Below are positions 41,819 through 50,592 of a stretch of 64,000 nucleotides of DNA, one piece after another. The first letter of the stretch is position 1; each line of letters opens with the position of its first letter. Origin of the DNA: Microbacterium sp. HD4P20. Lineage in GTDB: Bacteria > Actinomycetota > Actinomycetes > Actinomycetales > Microbacteriaceae. The stretch lies in NCBI RefSeq assembly GCF_019449275.2, contig NZ_JAHZQZ020000012.1, positions 62,001-126,000 on the forward strand, read 5' to 3'. The notes beneath the pieces are model-generated. The model did no database searches, was not told the origin of the DNA, and saw only the letters and a list, made by a program, of their open reading frames with translations. A program made the translations under genes and the position numbers.

Positions 41819-43006
41819 TCAGTCCGCGTCGAACGTTGTGACGCCTGTTACCTGAGGGACATCGACCCAGCGACCGCTCGCAGCGCTTCTCAGTGCGGCG
41901 TCGACCACCTCCGCAGTGGCCCACCCGTCGGCCGCCGACGGTGCGAGCTGCCGTCCCTCTTCTATGGAACGCAAGAAGAGGGACGCTTCGATGGTTTTGA
42001 GGTCGTCGAAGCCCATGCTGGTTCCAGCTCCGGGCTGGAACTGCGAGAACTCGCCGAAGCCGGGATGCGCCATGATGGTCCGGAAGCCGGATCGGTCATC
42101 TGCGAGAAGCAGTTCGTTCATTCGCTGAAAGTCCCATCGCAGGGACCCGGCGGTGCCGTAAACCTCGACCTTGTACTCCGCTCGGGGGCCGGTGGTGGTG
42201 CGGCTCGATTCGAAGACGCCGACGGCCCCCGAATCGAAGCGGCCGATCACGGCGGCGTAGTCCTCGTTCTCAACGGCACCCAGAGGTCCACCGACGGCGC
42301 CGCTGGTGAAGTGGCTTGCTGCGCCAGCGGCGGGAAGAGGGCGCTCCGTGATGAACGTCTCGCTCGCGGCCGTGACGCTGGAAACACGTCCGACAAGGTA
42401 TTGCGCCAGGTCGATGCCATGCGACAGCAGGTCGCCTGCGACTCCTGACCCTGCTCGCGCCTGGATGAAGCGCCACGTCAGCGCACCGGCTGGGTCGGCT
42501 GAATAGTCCGCGAGGAAGCTCACGCGGACGTTGGTGACTTGCCCGAGCGCCCCGGCCCGGATACGGCGGCGCGCCTCGGCAATCGCGGGGGCGTGGCGGT
42601 AGTTGAAGCCGACTGAAGTCAGGAGGCCGGCCGCTGCCGCTCGCTCCGCGATTTCACGGGATTCCCCGGCGTTGCGGCCCATCGGCTTCTCGATCCAGAA
42701 CGGTTTCCCTGCGTCGATGGCCGCCAGTGCGATGTCGTGATGGAGGAAGTTGGGGGAGCAGATGGACACGGCATCGATTTGCGGGTCTGCGAGAAGCGCC
42801 CGATAGTCCACAACCGCACGCTGATAGCCGAGAACATCAGTCGCGTAACGGCGTCCCTCAGAGTCCGGATCTGTGGCTGTGTGCAGGGAAGCGCGCACGG
42901 AAAGGGCGGGGAAGTGCTGGGCGGCGGCGAGGTAGGCCCTCGAATGCAGGCGTCCCATCCACCCGACTGAAATGAGGCCGATGTTCAGCGTGCGCCGGTT
43001 CTCCAT
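41819..43006 (-). CDS. Third Gfo/Idh/MocA-family oxidoreductase
   Basis: Protein of 395 residues. LNIGLISVGWMGRLHSRAYL is the nucleotide site; WIEKPMGRNAGESREIAERA holds the EKP motif; GAGSGVAGDLLSHGIDLAQYLVG carries the Asp/His pair of the GDxxxHxxD type typical of the longer subfamily that acts on sugars or inositol derivatives. It is opposite in direction to the iol operon and divergent from the transaldolase gene. ATG 43006 has GGAGGG seven bases upstream; an in-frame ATG at 43030 and further upstream residues lack conservation. The substrate is unknown. Confidence 0.9.
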   Translation of the reverse strand: MENRRTLNIGLISVGWMGRLHSRAYLAAAQHFPALSVRASLHTATDPDSEGRRYATDVLGYQRAVVDYRALLADPQIDAVSICSPNFLHHDIALAAIDAGKPFWIEKPMGRNAGESREIAERAAAAGLLTSVGFNYRHAPAIAEARRRIRAGALGQVTNVRVSFLADYSADPAGALTWRFIQARAGSGVAGDLLSHGIDLAQYLVGRVSSVTAASETFITERPLPAAGAASHFTSGAVGGPLGAVENEDYAAVIGRFDSGAVGVFESSRTTTGPRAEYKVEVYGTAGSLRWDFQRMNELLLADDRSGFRTIMAHPGFGEFSQFQPGAGTSMGFDDLKTIEASLFLRSIEEGRQLAPSAADGWATAEVVDAALRSAASGRWVDVPQVTGVTTFDAD

Positions 43007-43063
43007 CCAGTTCCCTCCATTGGGTTTCATGACGTCCCGTTGAACCCCGTCGATATTGTGAAT

Positions 43064-43075
43064 ATGATAGGACAA
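43064..43075. promoter_or_regulatory. Weak GntR (IolR-type) site before the transaldolase unit
   Basis: ATGATAGGACAA keeps the AGGACAA half of the IolR-like motif (9 of 12 bases). It lies 27 bp upstream of the tautomerase-like stub and 58 bp upstream of the divergent dehydrogenase gene. Confidence 0.45.
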
Positions 43076-43101
43076 ACTAGACCGACATTCAAGGAGTTCC
43101 C

Positions 43102-43182
43102 ATGCCGCTCGTTCGCATCGACCACAGCGACGCCCGTACGAACTCGACCGAGATTGCGGCAGCCGTTTTCGCCGCAGTGTGA
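43102..43182 (+). pseudogene. Tautomerase N-terminal stub upstream of transaldolase
   Basis: ATG 43102 has a perfect AAGGAG box five bases upstream and encodes 26 residues, MPLVRIDHSDARTN to an AAAVFAAV end, then TGA at 43180-43182. MPLVRID with catalytic Pro2 is the classic start of 4-oxalocrotonate-tautomerase-family proteins, whose first 25 residues also run into an AAAVxxA helix. The gene is cut off there, 10 bp before the transaldolase start. It is either a relic or a translated leader that delivers ribosomes to the next gene. Confidence 0.55.
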
Positions 43183-43192
43183 GGGGCGAACG

Positions 43193-44278
43193 ATGACTAT
43201 CCTCACCGATGGGCGCGCCCGCCCGTTCGCACGTGCCGCCGAGCGATTCCCCACCGTGCTGTGGAACGACTCTGCGGATCCGACCGAGCTTCGCCGTTCC
43301 ATCAAACTCGGCGCCGTCGGTGCCACGTGCAACCCGGTCATCGCGCTCACCGCGATCCGCAACGACCCGGAGTACTGGACGCCCCGCCTGCAGGCCCTAG
43401 CGGCCGAGCATCCGACGTGGGGTGAGTCTCAGCTGGGGTGGGAAGCAGTCAAGGAACTGTCCATCGAAGCCGCGAAACTGCTCGAACCCGCATTCGCTGC
43501 TAGCGGCGGTCGCAACGGCCGACTGTCGATCCAGACAGACCCTCGCCTGCACCGCGATGCTGAGGCGCTCGTCGCGCAGGCCGTTGAGTTCTCGCAGCTC
43601 GCCGAGAACATCATCGTCAAGATCCCGGCGACGGCCACCGGCATCGAAGCAATGGAGGAAGCGGCGTTCCGGGGGGTCAGCATCAACGCGACGCTGAGTT
43701 TCACCGTGCCCCAGGCCGTCGCGGTGGGTGAGGCGCTCGAGCGTGCACTCGACAGGCGCCGCGCGGCCGGCCTTCCCGACCGGGAATTCGGCCACGTCGT
43801 CACGATCATGGGTGGCCGCCTCGATGACTGGCTGAAGGCTTGGACGGCGACGAACCGCATCCTCACGGTGCCCGGAACCCTGGACTGGGCTGGGGTCGCC
43901 GCCCTCAAGAAGGCCTACCTGATCTTTCGCGACCGGGGCTTCCGTAGCCGCATTCTCTCGGCCGCATTCCGCAACCACCTGCAGTGGTCTGAGCTGGTCG
44001 GTGGAGACCTCGTGGTGTCGCCGCCGTTCGACTGGCAGCACCGCATCGACGCCAACGGCATCCCCGCGCGGGACCGCATCGCCGAGCCCGTGCCCGCCGC
44101 GATCCTCGACGAACTTCACTCCCTCAGCGAGTTCCGCCGCGCCTATGACGTCGACGGTCTGCGGCCCGAGGAGTTCGTCGAGTTCGGCGCGGCACGCAAC
44201 ACGCTCCGCCAGTTTCTCGACGCGGACGCGCAGCTCGATGCGCTCGTGCGAGACGTCATCATCCCTGCGGCATCCTGA
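43193..44278 (+). CDS. Transaldolase-family protein in the inositol locus
   Basis: Protein of 361 residues. LGAVGATCNPVIALTAI is the first transaldolase signature, and ENIIVKIPATATGIEAMEEA contains the Schiff-base Lys. GVSINATLSFTVPQAVAVGEALERAL and RILSAAFRNHLQWSELVGGDLVVSPP complete the TIM barrel. It resembles single-domain bacterial transaldolases but is longer at both ends. The ATG at 43193 has GAGGGG upstream. Inositol catabolism by the known IolA-J route needs no transaldolase, so the gene hints at an extra branch or a different substrate. A GntR-type site lies upstream and an intrinsic terminator follows. Confidence 0.88.
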   Translation: MTILTDGRARPFARAAERFPTVLWNDSADPTELRRSIKLGAVGATCNPVIALTAIRNDPEYWTPRLQALAAEHPTWGESQLGWEAVKELSIEAAKLLEPAFAASGGRNGRLSIQTDPRLHRDAEALVAQAVEFSQLAENIIVKIPATATGIEAMEEAAFRGVSINATLSFTVPQAVAVGEALERALDRRRAAGLPDREFGHVVTIMGGRLDDWLKAWTATNRILTVPGTLDWAGVAALKKAYLIFRDRGFRSRILSAAFRNHLQWSELVGGDLVVSPPFDWQHRIDANGIPARDRIAEPVPAAILDELHSLSEFRRAYDVDGLRPEEFVEFGAARNTLRQFLDADAQLDALVRDVIIPAAS

Positions 44279-44282
44279 GCGC

Positions 44283-44302
44283 ACGGGCTGCTCGCCCGTT
44301 TT
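44283..44302 (+). terminator. Intrinsic terminator after transaldolase
   Basis: ACGGGC pairs with GCCCGT around a TGCTC loop, followed directly by TTT. It starts 4 bp after the transaldolase stop. Confidence 0.7.
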
Positions 44303-44366
44303 CGCAACCGAGCCGGGCCGCCGACCCCAGCAGCTAGGCACGCCGGAGCTGCGCCTCAGCTCACCT

Positions 44367-46805
44367 TCAGATGTTCATCAGATCGTTCGCTGATCGAACG
44401 ACGGATGGATCCTGGAACGACCTCGGGTTTGCTTCGAGAGCACCCGTGACGTGGATCACCACGTGCTCGTGCGGAAGGATCGTGACGAGTGCCTTGTCTG
44501 CGACTGCATCGGGATCGATGCGGTCGACGAGGAGGGTCACTTCGCGTGCCAGCGCGGATGCCGTGATCGTGACATCCCATCCGTCCTCTCTCTTCTCTGC
44601 TTGAGTTGAGACGGCATGGGGCTGCAAGTTCGTGTCACGGTACTCCCCAAAGAACCAATACGCTGTCTCGTCGCCGAGGTGAGCGACCACGAGTTCACGA
44701 GCGGCGTCTGCGGCGGCTGCAACCCGTGACGGGATCGTGACGTTGTGTGAGCCCCACGCGTCGACGTTCACGCGCAGGGTGTGATCCGCGAGCACGTTCC
44801 CGCCGTAGTCCCGGCGGTCCAGACGAAGCTGGCCCTGCCACGGGTCACCAGTGTCGTTGATGATCGCGACCCGGAGGTCGTCACCATCGGGCTGGATGGT
44901 GAGCAGTCTCGGGGTGTTTGCATCACGGAGCCCGTAGAGGAGGGGTTTTGGTCGCTCGTCCCCGTCGACGGCGGCCCAAGAGGTGACGGGCCAGCAGTCG
45001 TTGAGTTGCCAGACGATCGTTCCCGAACAGACCGGGGAAAGCGAGCGGAACCATTCGACTGCGGTCCGAATGGCGACGGCCTGGTTGAGTGACATCGCCC
45101 AGTGCCAGTCATCCATGGTGTCCGGCAGCGGAAGGTGTGCGGTGAGCCCGTCAGTGAGGTGGTCGTTGCCCTTGCTCGCCTTCTGGTGGACGATCATGCC
45201 AGGAGATTCCGGGGTGAGCGGATCGTCTGAAATGGCGCGGACGAGGGTGCTCCACGTCGGTGGACCTTGCCAGCCGAACTCTGACACGAACCGGGGCCGG
45301 TAGTCGCGGTAATGAGGCCAGTCCTTCTGGTTCCACAGATCCCAGATGTGCACGGTGCCCTGGGCAGGATCGTTCTGGGGCTCTTCAGGATCGGGGCTGA
45401 ACGGGCTCCCCGGCGTGTAGGCGACGTGGGGGGCGAGTTCGGCCACGAGGGCGGGGAAGAGCTCGTAGTAATAGCCGGCGCCCCAGGTTCGTCCTTCGAG
45501 GCGCTTCTTCCAGCCCCAGTCCTGGAAGCCGATGACGTTCTCGTTGTTGCCGTTGAGAACTACGAGGGAGGGATGGGCGCTGAGCCGCACTATTGCCTCC
45601 CGCGCCTCGGCTTCGATCTCAGACCAGAGGGGTTCGTCTTCGGCGTAGGCGGCGCAGGCGAGCAGGAAGTCCTGCCAGGCGAGGATGCCGCGTTCGTCGC
45701 ACTCGGCGTAGAAGTCCTCGGACTCGTAGATTCCACCGCCCCACACGCGGAGGAGGTTCATGTTTGCGAACTCCGCCTGGGCGAGCCGGCGCGCGTAGCG
45801 GGCTCGGTCGACGCGATGCAGGAAGGCATCGTCGGGAATCCAGTTCGCGCCTCGCACGTGGATGGTCTGACCGTTGACGACGATGGCGAAACCGATACCG
45901 GCGTCATCCGGAGTGATTCGTGCTTCCACCGAGCGGAATCCCACGCGGTGACGCCGCAAGTCGATGACGTCGCCGTCCACGAGAAGCGCGATTTCTGCGT
46001 CGTGCAGGGCAGCATCACCGTATCCGCGTGGCCACCACCAGGCGGCGTCGCGGACTGCCACATCGAGGACGGCTACCCCATCGACGACTGGGCTGTCGGT
46101 GGTGACCCCCGCGACCTGGGCCGAAACCATGAGCGGCGCATCCGTCTCGCGATCAACCCTGACGTGCACTCGCAGCCGGGCTTCTCCGTCGATGACGTCG
46201 CCGGCGACACGGACCTCGGAGAAGCGGCCGGCTGTCCAGGTCTCGAGCGTGACAGGTTTCCACAAGGCCGACGTGCTGGTGTCGATTCCCCAGTCCCACC
46301 CGAAGCTGCATGCCATCTTCCGGATCGCGTTGTATGGGTGGTGATTCGTATGGGGGCGGTAGCCCAGGGCCAGGCTCGCCGCGTCCGCCGCCTTGATGGG
46401 CGAGCAGATCGCGACTTCGAGGACGTTCCCTCCTGGCTTCAGACGGCCGGTGACGTCGAGGCGGTAGCTGCGGTGCATGTTGCGGGTCGCTGCGATCTCG
46501 GCGCCGCCGAGACGGATGCTGGCGATCGTGTCTATGCCTTCGAATACCAGCTCCTGCCGGTCGCTCCCATCCGGCTTCCACTCCAGTACGGTGCGGTAAG
46601 TCCAATCGGCGAGGCCGATCCATGTCTGGGTCTTCTCGTTCTCGTCAAGATACGGATCGGGGATCAGGCCGGCAGCCATCAGGTCCGTGTGGACTGCTCC
46701 TGGCACGGTTGCGGCGATGGGGCCCGCGGCGCGTATTGGCGCGGGGACGGAGGTACCGGTCGCTTCAACGGTCCAGTCGGTGAGGCGTGTGCGGGTGATC
46801 GTCAT
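44367..46805 (-). CDS. GH2 beta-mannosidase
   Basis: Protein of 812 residues with the five-domain layout of retaining beta-mannosidases: N-terminal sugar-binding domain (TVPGAVHTDLMAAGLIPDPY, about 33-52), MACSFGWDWGI, immunoglobulin-like domain and TIM barrel. The acid/base is Glu422 in LNGNNEN and the nucleophile Glu509 in RFVSEFGWQG. HVRGANWIPDDAF and LLRVWGGGIYE are typical of beta-mannosidases rather than beta-galactosidases. No signal peptide is present, so it acts on imported manno-oligosaccharides or N-glycan fragments. It lies 6 bp after the alpha-galactosidase gene in the ROK-controlled leftward unit. Confidence 0.93.
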   Translation of the reverse strand: MTITRTRLTDWTVEATGTSVPAPIRAAGPIAATVPGAVHTDLMAAGLIPDPYLDENEKTQTWIGLADWTYRTVLEWKPDGSDRQELVFEGIDTIASIRLGGAEIAATRNMHRSYRLDVTGRLKPGGNVLEVAICSPIKAADAASLALGYRPHTNHHPYNAIRKMACSFGWDWGIDTSTSALWKPVTLETWTAGRFSEVRVAGDVIDGEARLRVHVRVDRETDAPLMVSAQVAGVTTDSPVVDGVAVLDVAVRDAAWWWPRGYGDAALHDAEIALLVDGDVIDLRRHRVGFRSVEARITPDDAGIGFAIVVNGQTIHVRGANWIPDDAFLHRVDRARYARRLAQAEFANMNLLRVWGGGIYESEDFYAECDERGILAWQDFLLACAAYAEDEPLWSEIEAEAREAIVRLSAHPSLVVLNGNNENVIGFQDWGWKKRLEGRTWGAGYYYELFPALVAELAPHVAYTPGSPFSPDPEEPQNDPAQGTVHIWDLWNQKDWPHYRDYRPRFVSEFGWQGPPTWSTLVRAISDDPLTPESPGMIVHQKASKGNDHLTDGLTAHLPLPDTMDDWHWAMSLNQAVAIRTAVEWFRSLSPVCSGTIVWQLNDCWPVTSWAAVDGDERPKPLLYGLRDANTPRLLTIQPDGDDLRVAIINDTGDPWQGQLRLDRRDYGGNVLADHTLRVNVDAWGSHNVTIPSRVAAAADAARELVVAHLGDETAYWFFGEYRDTNLQPHAVSTQAEKREDGWDVTITASALAREVTLLVDRIDPDAVADKALVTILPHEHVVIHVTGALEANPRSFQDPSVVRSANDLMNI

Positions 46806-46811
46806 TTCAGT

Positions 46812-49001
46812 TCAGTTCCCTCGTGCTGACAACGGGTGGGCGGTGTCGGTCGGCACTTTCTGCAGCTCGAGGACCAGAGCCTGACCAGGGCCAAGCAGAG
46901 GAAGACGGATGCCGTGATGGACGAGCGCGGCGCCGGTGAGGATCAGCTGGCCCTGTTCCATCCAGGGCGGGATGGTGGGTTCGATCCGCCGTGGAGGCGG
47001 GAGTTCAGGAACCGTGCGCACGAGGTATTGCGCGCCTGGATCGAGGTGGGGTACCTGAAGCAGCCGGGGAAGTGCACGGTCGGAGCTGGCGATTCGTGCG
47101 ATCCTGACGAGCGCGCGGCCAGCGTCCTGAGAGGTGACCGTGGTGATGCGCAGTCCGTCGTCGCCTCCGTCCGGGTGGGCGAGGATGCCGCTGTGAAGCA
47201 GTCCTCGGAGCCGCTTGTATGCGGCGATACCGTCTCTCAGTTGGTTCAGCTCGTCAGTCGTGCACTCGCTGATATCCCACTCGATCCCGAACGAACCGAA
47301 GAGTGCGACGGCGATGCGGAGACTGAGGCTTGTCTCGCGTCCGGTGGTGTGGGTGACCGGTGGTCCGACGTGGGCGCCGATCAGCTCGAGCGGGATCAGC
47401 AACTCCGTCCAGCGCTGGATGTCGAGCCGTTCGATGGGATCGTTGGTGTCGGAGGCCCAGACACGATCAGTGTGTTCGAGTACCCCCAGGTCCACCCGGG
47501 CACCGCCGGATGCACAGGACTCGATCTCCAGATTCGGATGGCGTCGGCGCATCTCGTTGAGCAGGGCGTAGACGGCAACTGTCTGGCGGTGAACCGAAGC
47601 ACGACCGCCGTGGACTGCTTCGATGAGGTCGCGATTCTGGTCCCACTTGATGTAGTCCAGCTCGTACTCGGCCACCAGGCGGGAAAGGGATTCGAGCAGG
47701 TAGTCGAAGACGGCGGGGTTGGCGACATCGAGGACGTACTGGTGCCGCCAGGCACGTACACCGGCCTCGGGGTCTTGGAGCAGCCAGTCGGGGTGCCGAC
47801 GGGCAAGGTCGGAGTCGACGTTGACCATTTCGGGTTCGAACCACAACCCGAACTGCATTCCATGGGCGCGCACCGCTTCGACGAGCGGATGGAGTCCATC
47901 GGGCCAGATGGTGGTGTCGACCACCCAGTCCCCAAGTCCGGCTCTGTCGTTGCGGCGGCCGCGGAACCAACCGTCGTCGAGCACGAATCGCTCGACTCCG
48001 ATGTCGGCCGCAGTGTCGGCAAGGGCTCGGAGTCGGCCGAGGTCGTGACGGAAATAGACCGCCTCCCACGTGTTGAGGGTAACCAGCCGTGGTGTCGACG
48101 GGTGGTGCTCCCGGGCACGCAGCGAACGGTGGAACCTGTCGCTGACACCGTCGAGTCCCTCGTCGCTCCAGACGAACACCGAGGTGGGCGCACGGAAGCG
48201 GGCGCCGGGGCCGAGTACGACTTCCCCAGGCCGCAGAAGAGGTCCTGCCCCGACGATCGTGCGCGCTTCGGGCAGGGCGTCGTATCGGTAGACGGAGTCG
48301 GCGCTCCATGCGAAGTGGACGGCCCATATCTCGCCCGCCCGGCTGTCGAAGCCAGAGGTTCCGAGTGCGAGCAGCATGGGGGCGTCGTGACCCGTGCGTC
48401 CGCGACGGGACTCGCGGACGCGGCTTCCTTCCAGGATGCGGCTGCGCTGGGGGCTGCGTTCCCGTGTCCACCGGCCGCCGAAGTCGAGCGTACCGGCCGC
48501 GACGTCGCCGACGGGCATGGTCGCTTCGAGAATGGACAGCTCGAGGTTGTCGTCTCCGGTGTTGACGATCTCGGGGGTGATCCGCAGTACGCCTGCATCG
48601 TCGAGGCGCAGGTCTATGCTCAGCCGGAGCCCCTCGGCGACTGCTGCGACGGTCGCCCGGACATCATCGCCGGTCACGCGGGCGCTGTGCCACCGCGGGA
48701 TTGCGACCCGTCCCGCCCGGTGCGCGGAGAAGCCTGGTCGACCCTCCCACCCGTCATGCTCGTTGGGGAGGAGGGTCAATGGCCACGGCTGGTCCAGGGC
48801 GCTGGGCGACACCTGACGGCGGGAGGCAAGGGTGAGCTGGTCGAGATCTACGGCGCCCAGCGGCGGCCCCCAATGCAGGACTTCGGGGAGACCGTCCCCA
48901 AGTGCTAGGACCACCTCGACGCCGCCGCGGCGCAGTACGTGGTGCCGCCCCGTTTCGGTTTCGACGTCGACGGCATCGGGTTGCTCATGGGTGAGGGTCA
49001 T
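46812..49001 (-). CDS. GH36 alpha-galactosidase
   Basis: Protein of 729 residues. The N-terminal beta-sandwich precedes a TIM barrel with FVLDDGWFRGRRNDRAGLGDW, GLWFEPEMVNVDSDLARRHPDW, the nucleophile Asp454 in YIKWDQNRD and the acid/base Asp518 in VWASDTNDPIERL. These are the GH36 retaining alpha-galactosidase signatures. There is no signal peptide, so the enzyme is cytoplasmic and removes alpha-1,6-galactose from imported galacto(manno)-oligosaccharides. The ATG at 49001 overlaps the stop of a 56-residue upstream frame (ATGA); the longer frame in this register is Arg/Pro-rich and was rejected. Confidence 0.94.
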   Translation of the reverse strand: MTLTHEQPDAVDVETETGRHHVLRRGGVEVVLALGDGLPEVLHWGPPLGAVDLDQLTLASRRQVSPSALDQPWPLTLLPNEHDGWEGRPGFSAHRAGRVAIPRWHSARVTGDDVRATVAAVAEGLRLSIDLRLDDAGVLRITPEIVNTGDDNLELSILEATMPVGDVAAGTLDFGGRWTRERSPQRSRILEGSRVRESRRGRTGHDAPMLLALGTSGFDSRAGEIWAVHFAWSADSVYRYDALPEARTIVGAGPLLRPGEVVLGPGARFRAPTSVFVWSDEGLDGVSDRFHRSLRAREHHPSTPRLVTLNTWEAVYFRHDLGRLRALADTAADIGVERFVLDDGWFRGRRNDRAGLGDWVVDTTIWPDGLHPLVEAVRAHGMQFGLWFEPEMVNVDSDLARRHPDWLLQDPEAGVRAWRHQYVLDVANPAVFDYLLESLSRLVAEYELDYIKWDQNRDLIEAVHGGRASVHRQTVAVYALLNEMRRRHPNLEIESCASGGARVDLGVLEHTDRVWASDTNDPIERLDIQRWTELLIPLELIGAHVGPPVTHTTGRETSLSLRIAVALFGSFGIEWDISECTTDELNQLRDGIAAYKRLRGLLHSGILAHPDGGDDGLRITTVTSQDAGRALVRIARIASSDRALPRLLQVPHLDPGAQYLVRTVPELPPPRRIEPTIPPWMEQGQLILTGAALVHHGIRLPLLGPGQALVLELQKVPTDTAHPLSARGN

Positions 49002-49168
49002 GCGCGCGCGTCTTCCTGGAGGGCGCCGACCTGGCTCATGGGTGCGCTGTCTTCGGGCCACACGGCGGGGTGCCGTTGGTCGGGGTCGTGGTTGCCGCCG
49101 AGAGTGAGCCCGTTGGTCGGGCACGCTAGTGACCGTTGACTCGTCGGGTCGCCGCCGCCTGCTACCAC
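48998..49168 (-). CDS. Small GH42-derived stub translated ahead of the alpha-galactosidase
   Basis: This 56-residue frame starts at GTG 49168 with AAAGGAG seven bases upstream and ends in TGA overlapping the GH36 ATG. Residues about 21-50 read GLTLGGNHDPDQ, then AVWPEDSAPMSQVGA, which aligns without gaps to the N-terminus of GH42 beta-galactosidases such as the one at 53950 (FGGDYNPEQ, IWAEDVALMRQAHV). The rest of GH42 is missing, so no enzyme activity is possible. It has the best ribosome site of this operon and probably serves as a leader that couples translation to the GH36 gene, whether by selection or as a relic. Confidence 0.6.
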   Translation of the reverse strand: MVAGGGDPTSQRSLACPTNGLTLGGNHDPDQRHPAVWPEDSAPMSQVGALQEDARA

Positions 49169-49231
49169 TCAGATCTCCTTTGACGCGTGGAGCAGGACTG
49201 CCCCGGCGTCAAAGCTTGCTGATGAATCGCG

Positions 49232-49255
49232 GGTTTGTCAACAAACGGAACTAAC
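49232..49255. promoter_or_regulatory. ROK-type operator, copy at the GH36/GH2 unit
   Basis: These 24 bp contain the palindrome TTTGTCAACAAA and match, in reverse complement, the site at 50476-50499 at 22 of 24 positions. On the minus strand the core TTGACA also serves as a -35 box, followed after 17 bp by CAAGCT. It lies 64 bp upstream of the small GTG start. Confidence 0.75.
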
Positions 49256-49260
49256 GTGCG

Positions 49261-50415
49261 TCAGAACCGGAGAGCGGTACGGATCCCGACGACGGCCGCT
49301 GCGCGCGCCCACTCGCTGAACTCGAACGGCTGAACATCCATGTTCAGCGGATCGGCTCCGGCACTGAGGGTCTCCGCGATTCCGGCGTTGACATGGTCTT
49401 GGGCGAGTTCCCACACTGCGAGGCCGTCGCCGGTGAGGATGACCTTCTGTGGGTCGAGGCCGTTCGCGACGGTACCGATGACCACTCCGAGTGCGGTTCC
49501 GGCGTCACGGAACGCACGTAGGGCACCCGAATGCCCAGAGCGGGCTAGGGCAACGGCGCCGGCGTAATCGGTGTCCACCCCATGGATCGCGCGCACGATC
49601 GACGCGCTGGTCAGATACACCGACGCGCACCCGCGGTGTCCTTCCGCACACACCGGACCGGCGTTGTCGATCTTCAGATGATCCAGACGCCCCGCCCGAC
49701 CGTGTGCACCGGTGACCAGCTGGTCGTCGATCACGAATCCGAATCCGATGCCGGTGCCGACCGTGATCAAGGCCAGGGAAGAGCAGCCTGCCCCTGCACC
49801 GAACCAGTGCTCTGCCGCTGTCAACGCCCGCACGTCGTTCTCTGCCGCCATCGGAATTCCGAGCTTCTCGGTGAGCAGGCGGGCGAGCGGGACGTTCTCC
49901 CAACCGAGGAACGGGGATTCAACGACGATCTTGCGGTTCTGTGTCAAGTCGCCCGCGAGGCAGACGCCGCCCGCGACGATATCGTCGAACCGGCTGGCGA
50001 AGGTGTCGAAGATTCTGGCGATTCTTTCTAGGACTTCGGTGGTACCGCGCGAGGCTAGAGGCTCTTCGATCGTTGCGATCTGGTGGGCGCGAAGGTCGGT
50101 GATCGTGGCGTAGATCGCGTCTCCGGTGAGCTTCACGCCGAAGAAGTGACGCGCGCCGGGCGCAATCTCGAACAGCTCGCTGGGGCGGCCGGTCCAGGCG
50201 CGTTGCTCTATCGCTCCTTCAGAGATCAATCCGTGTTCGAGGAGCGTCCGAGTGACGCGCGTCAGACTGGCGCGGGATACCCCGAGGCGGCGCGCGATCT
50301 CCGCCCGGGGGAGGGGCCCGTGAATGAGAACCTCACGCAGTGCGCCTCGCTCGGCGTGGTTGAGGTGGGGCCAAACGCGCGGCGATTCTTCGGCCATATC
50401 CTTCGGCGACTTCAT
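49261..50415 (-). CDS. ROK-family transcriptional regulator
   Basis: Protein of 384 residues. The N-terminal winged helix is LREVLIHGPLPRAEIARRLGVSRASLTRVTRTLLEHGLISE (about 26-66), followed by a ROK sugar-kinase-like domain with GVKLTGDAIYATITDL, GLDPQKVILTGDG and the zinc region GPVCAEGHRGCASVYL. The usual CxCGxxGC zinc motif appears here as CxEGHRGC, so one Cys is replaced. The start at 50415 has GAGG about nine bases upstream; the frame also has an ATG at 50430. Its two near-identical 24-bp operators flank the gene, so it should control the GH36/GH2 unit, the importer/GH42 unit and itself. The effector is unknown. Confidence 0.92.
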   Translation of the reverse strand: MKSPKDMAEESPRVWPHLNHAERGALREVLIHGPLPRAEIARRLGVSRASLTRVTRTLLEHGLISEGAIEQRAWTGRPSELFEIAPGARHFFGVKLTGDAIYATITDLRAHQIATIEEPLASRGTTEVLERIARIFDTFASRFDDIVAGGVCLAGDLTQNRKIVVESPFLGWENVPLARLLTEKLGIPMAAENDVRALTAAEHWFGAGAGCSSLALITVGTGIGFGFVIDDQLVTGAHGRAGRLDHLKIDNAGPVCAEGHRGCASVYLTSASIVRAIHGVDTDYAGAVALARSGHSGALRAFRDAGTALGVVIGTVANGLDPQKVILTGDGLAVWELAQDHVNAGIAETLSAGADPLNMDVQPFEFSEWARAAAVVGIRTALRF

Positions 50416-50475
50416 TGCCAGCTGCCTCATCCTCGGTTGTCACTCTCATTCTGCCGTATCGTCATTTTTTCCCAA

Positions 50476-50499
50476 GTTAGTTTCGCTTGTTGACAAACC
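50476..50499. promoter_or_regulatory. ROK-type operator, copy at the importer unit
   Basis: Inverted copy of 49232-49255 with two mismatches. The -35 box TTGACA (50490-50495) lies inside it; 17 bp later comes CAGTCT, resembling the CAAGCT at the other promoter. It also lies between the regulator start and its target, allowing autoregulation. Confidence 0.75.
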
Positions 50500-50592
50500 G
50501 GGAGTGCGGCGGCAGTCTATGTGGGCCGGACGATGTCCGGGTACTCGTAGCCGGGGAGTGTCCGGCAAACGCAGCTGTCAAAGGAGATACCG

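Noticed and set aside
46836..48908. Open frame of 690 codons on the plus strand
   Set aside because: It lies antisense to the GH36 gene, which has clear catalytic motifs. High GC gives long mirror frames; the translation has no recognisable domain.
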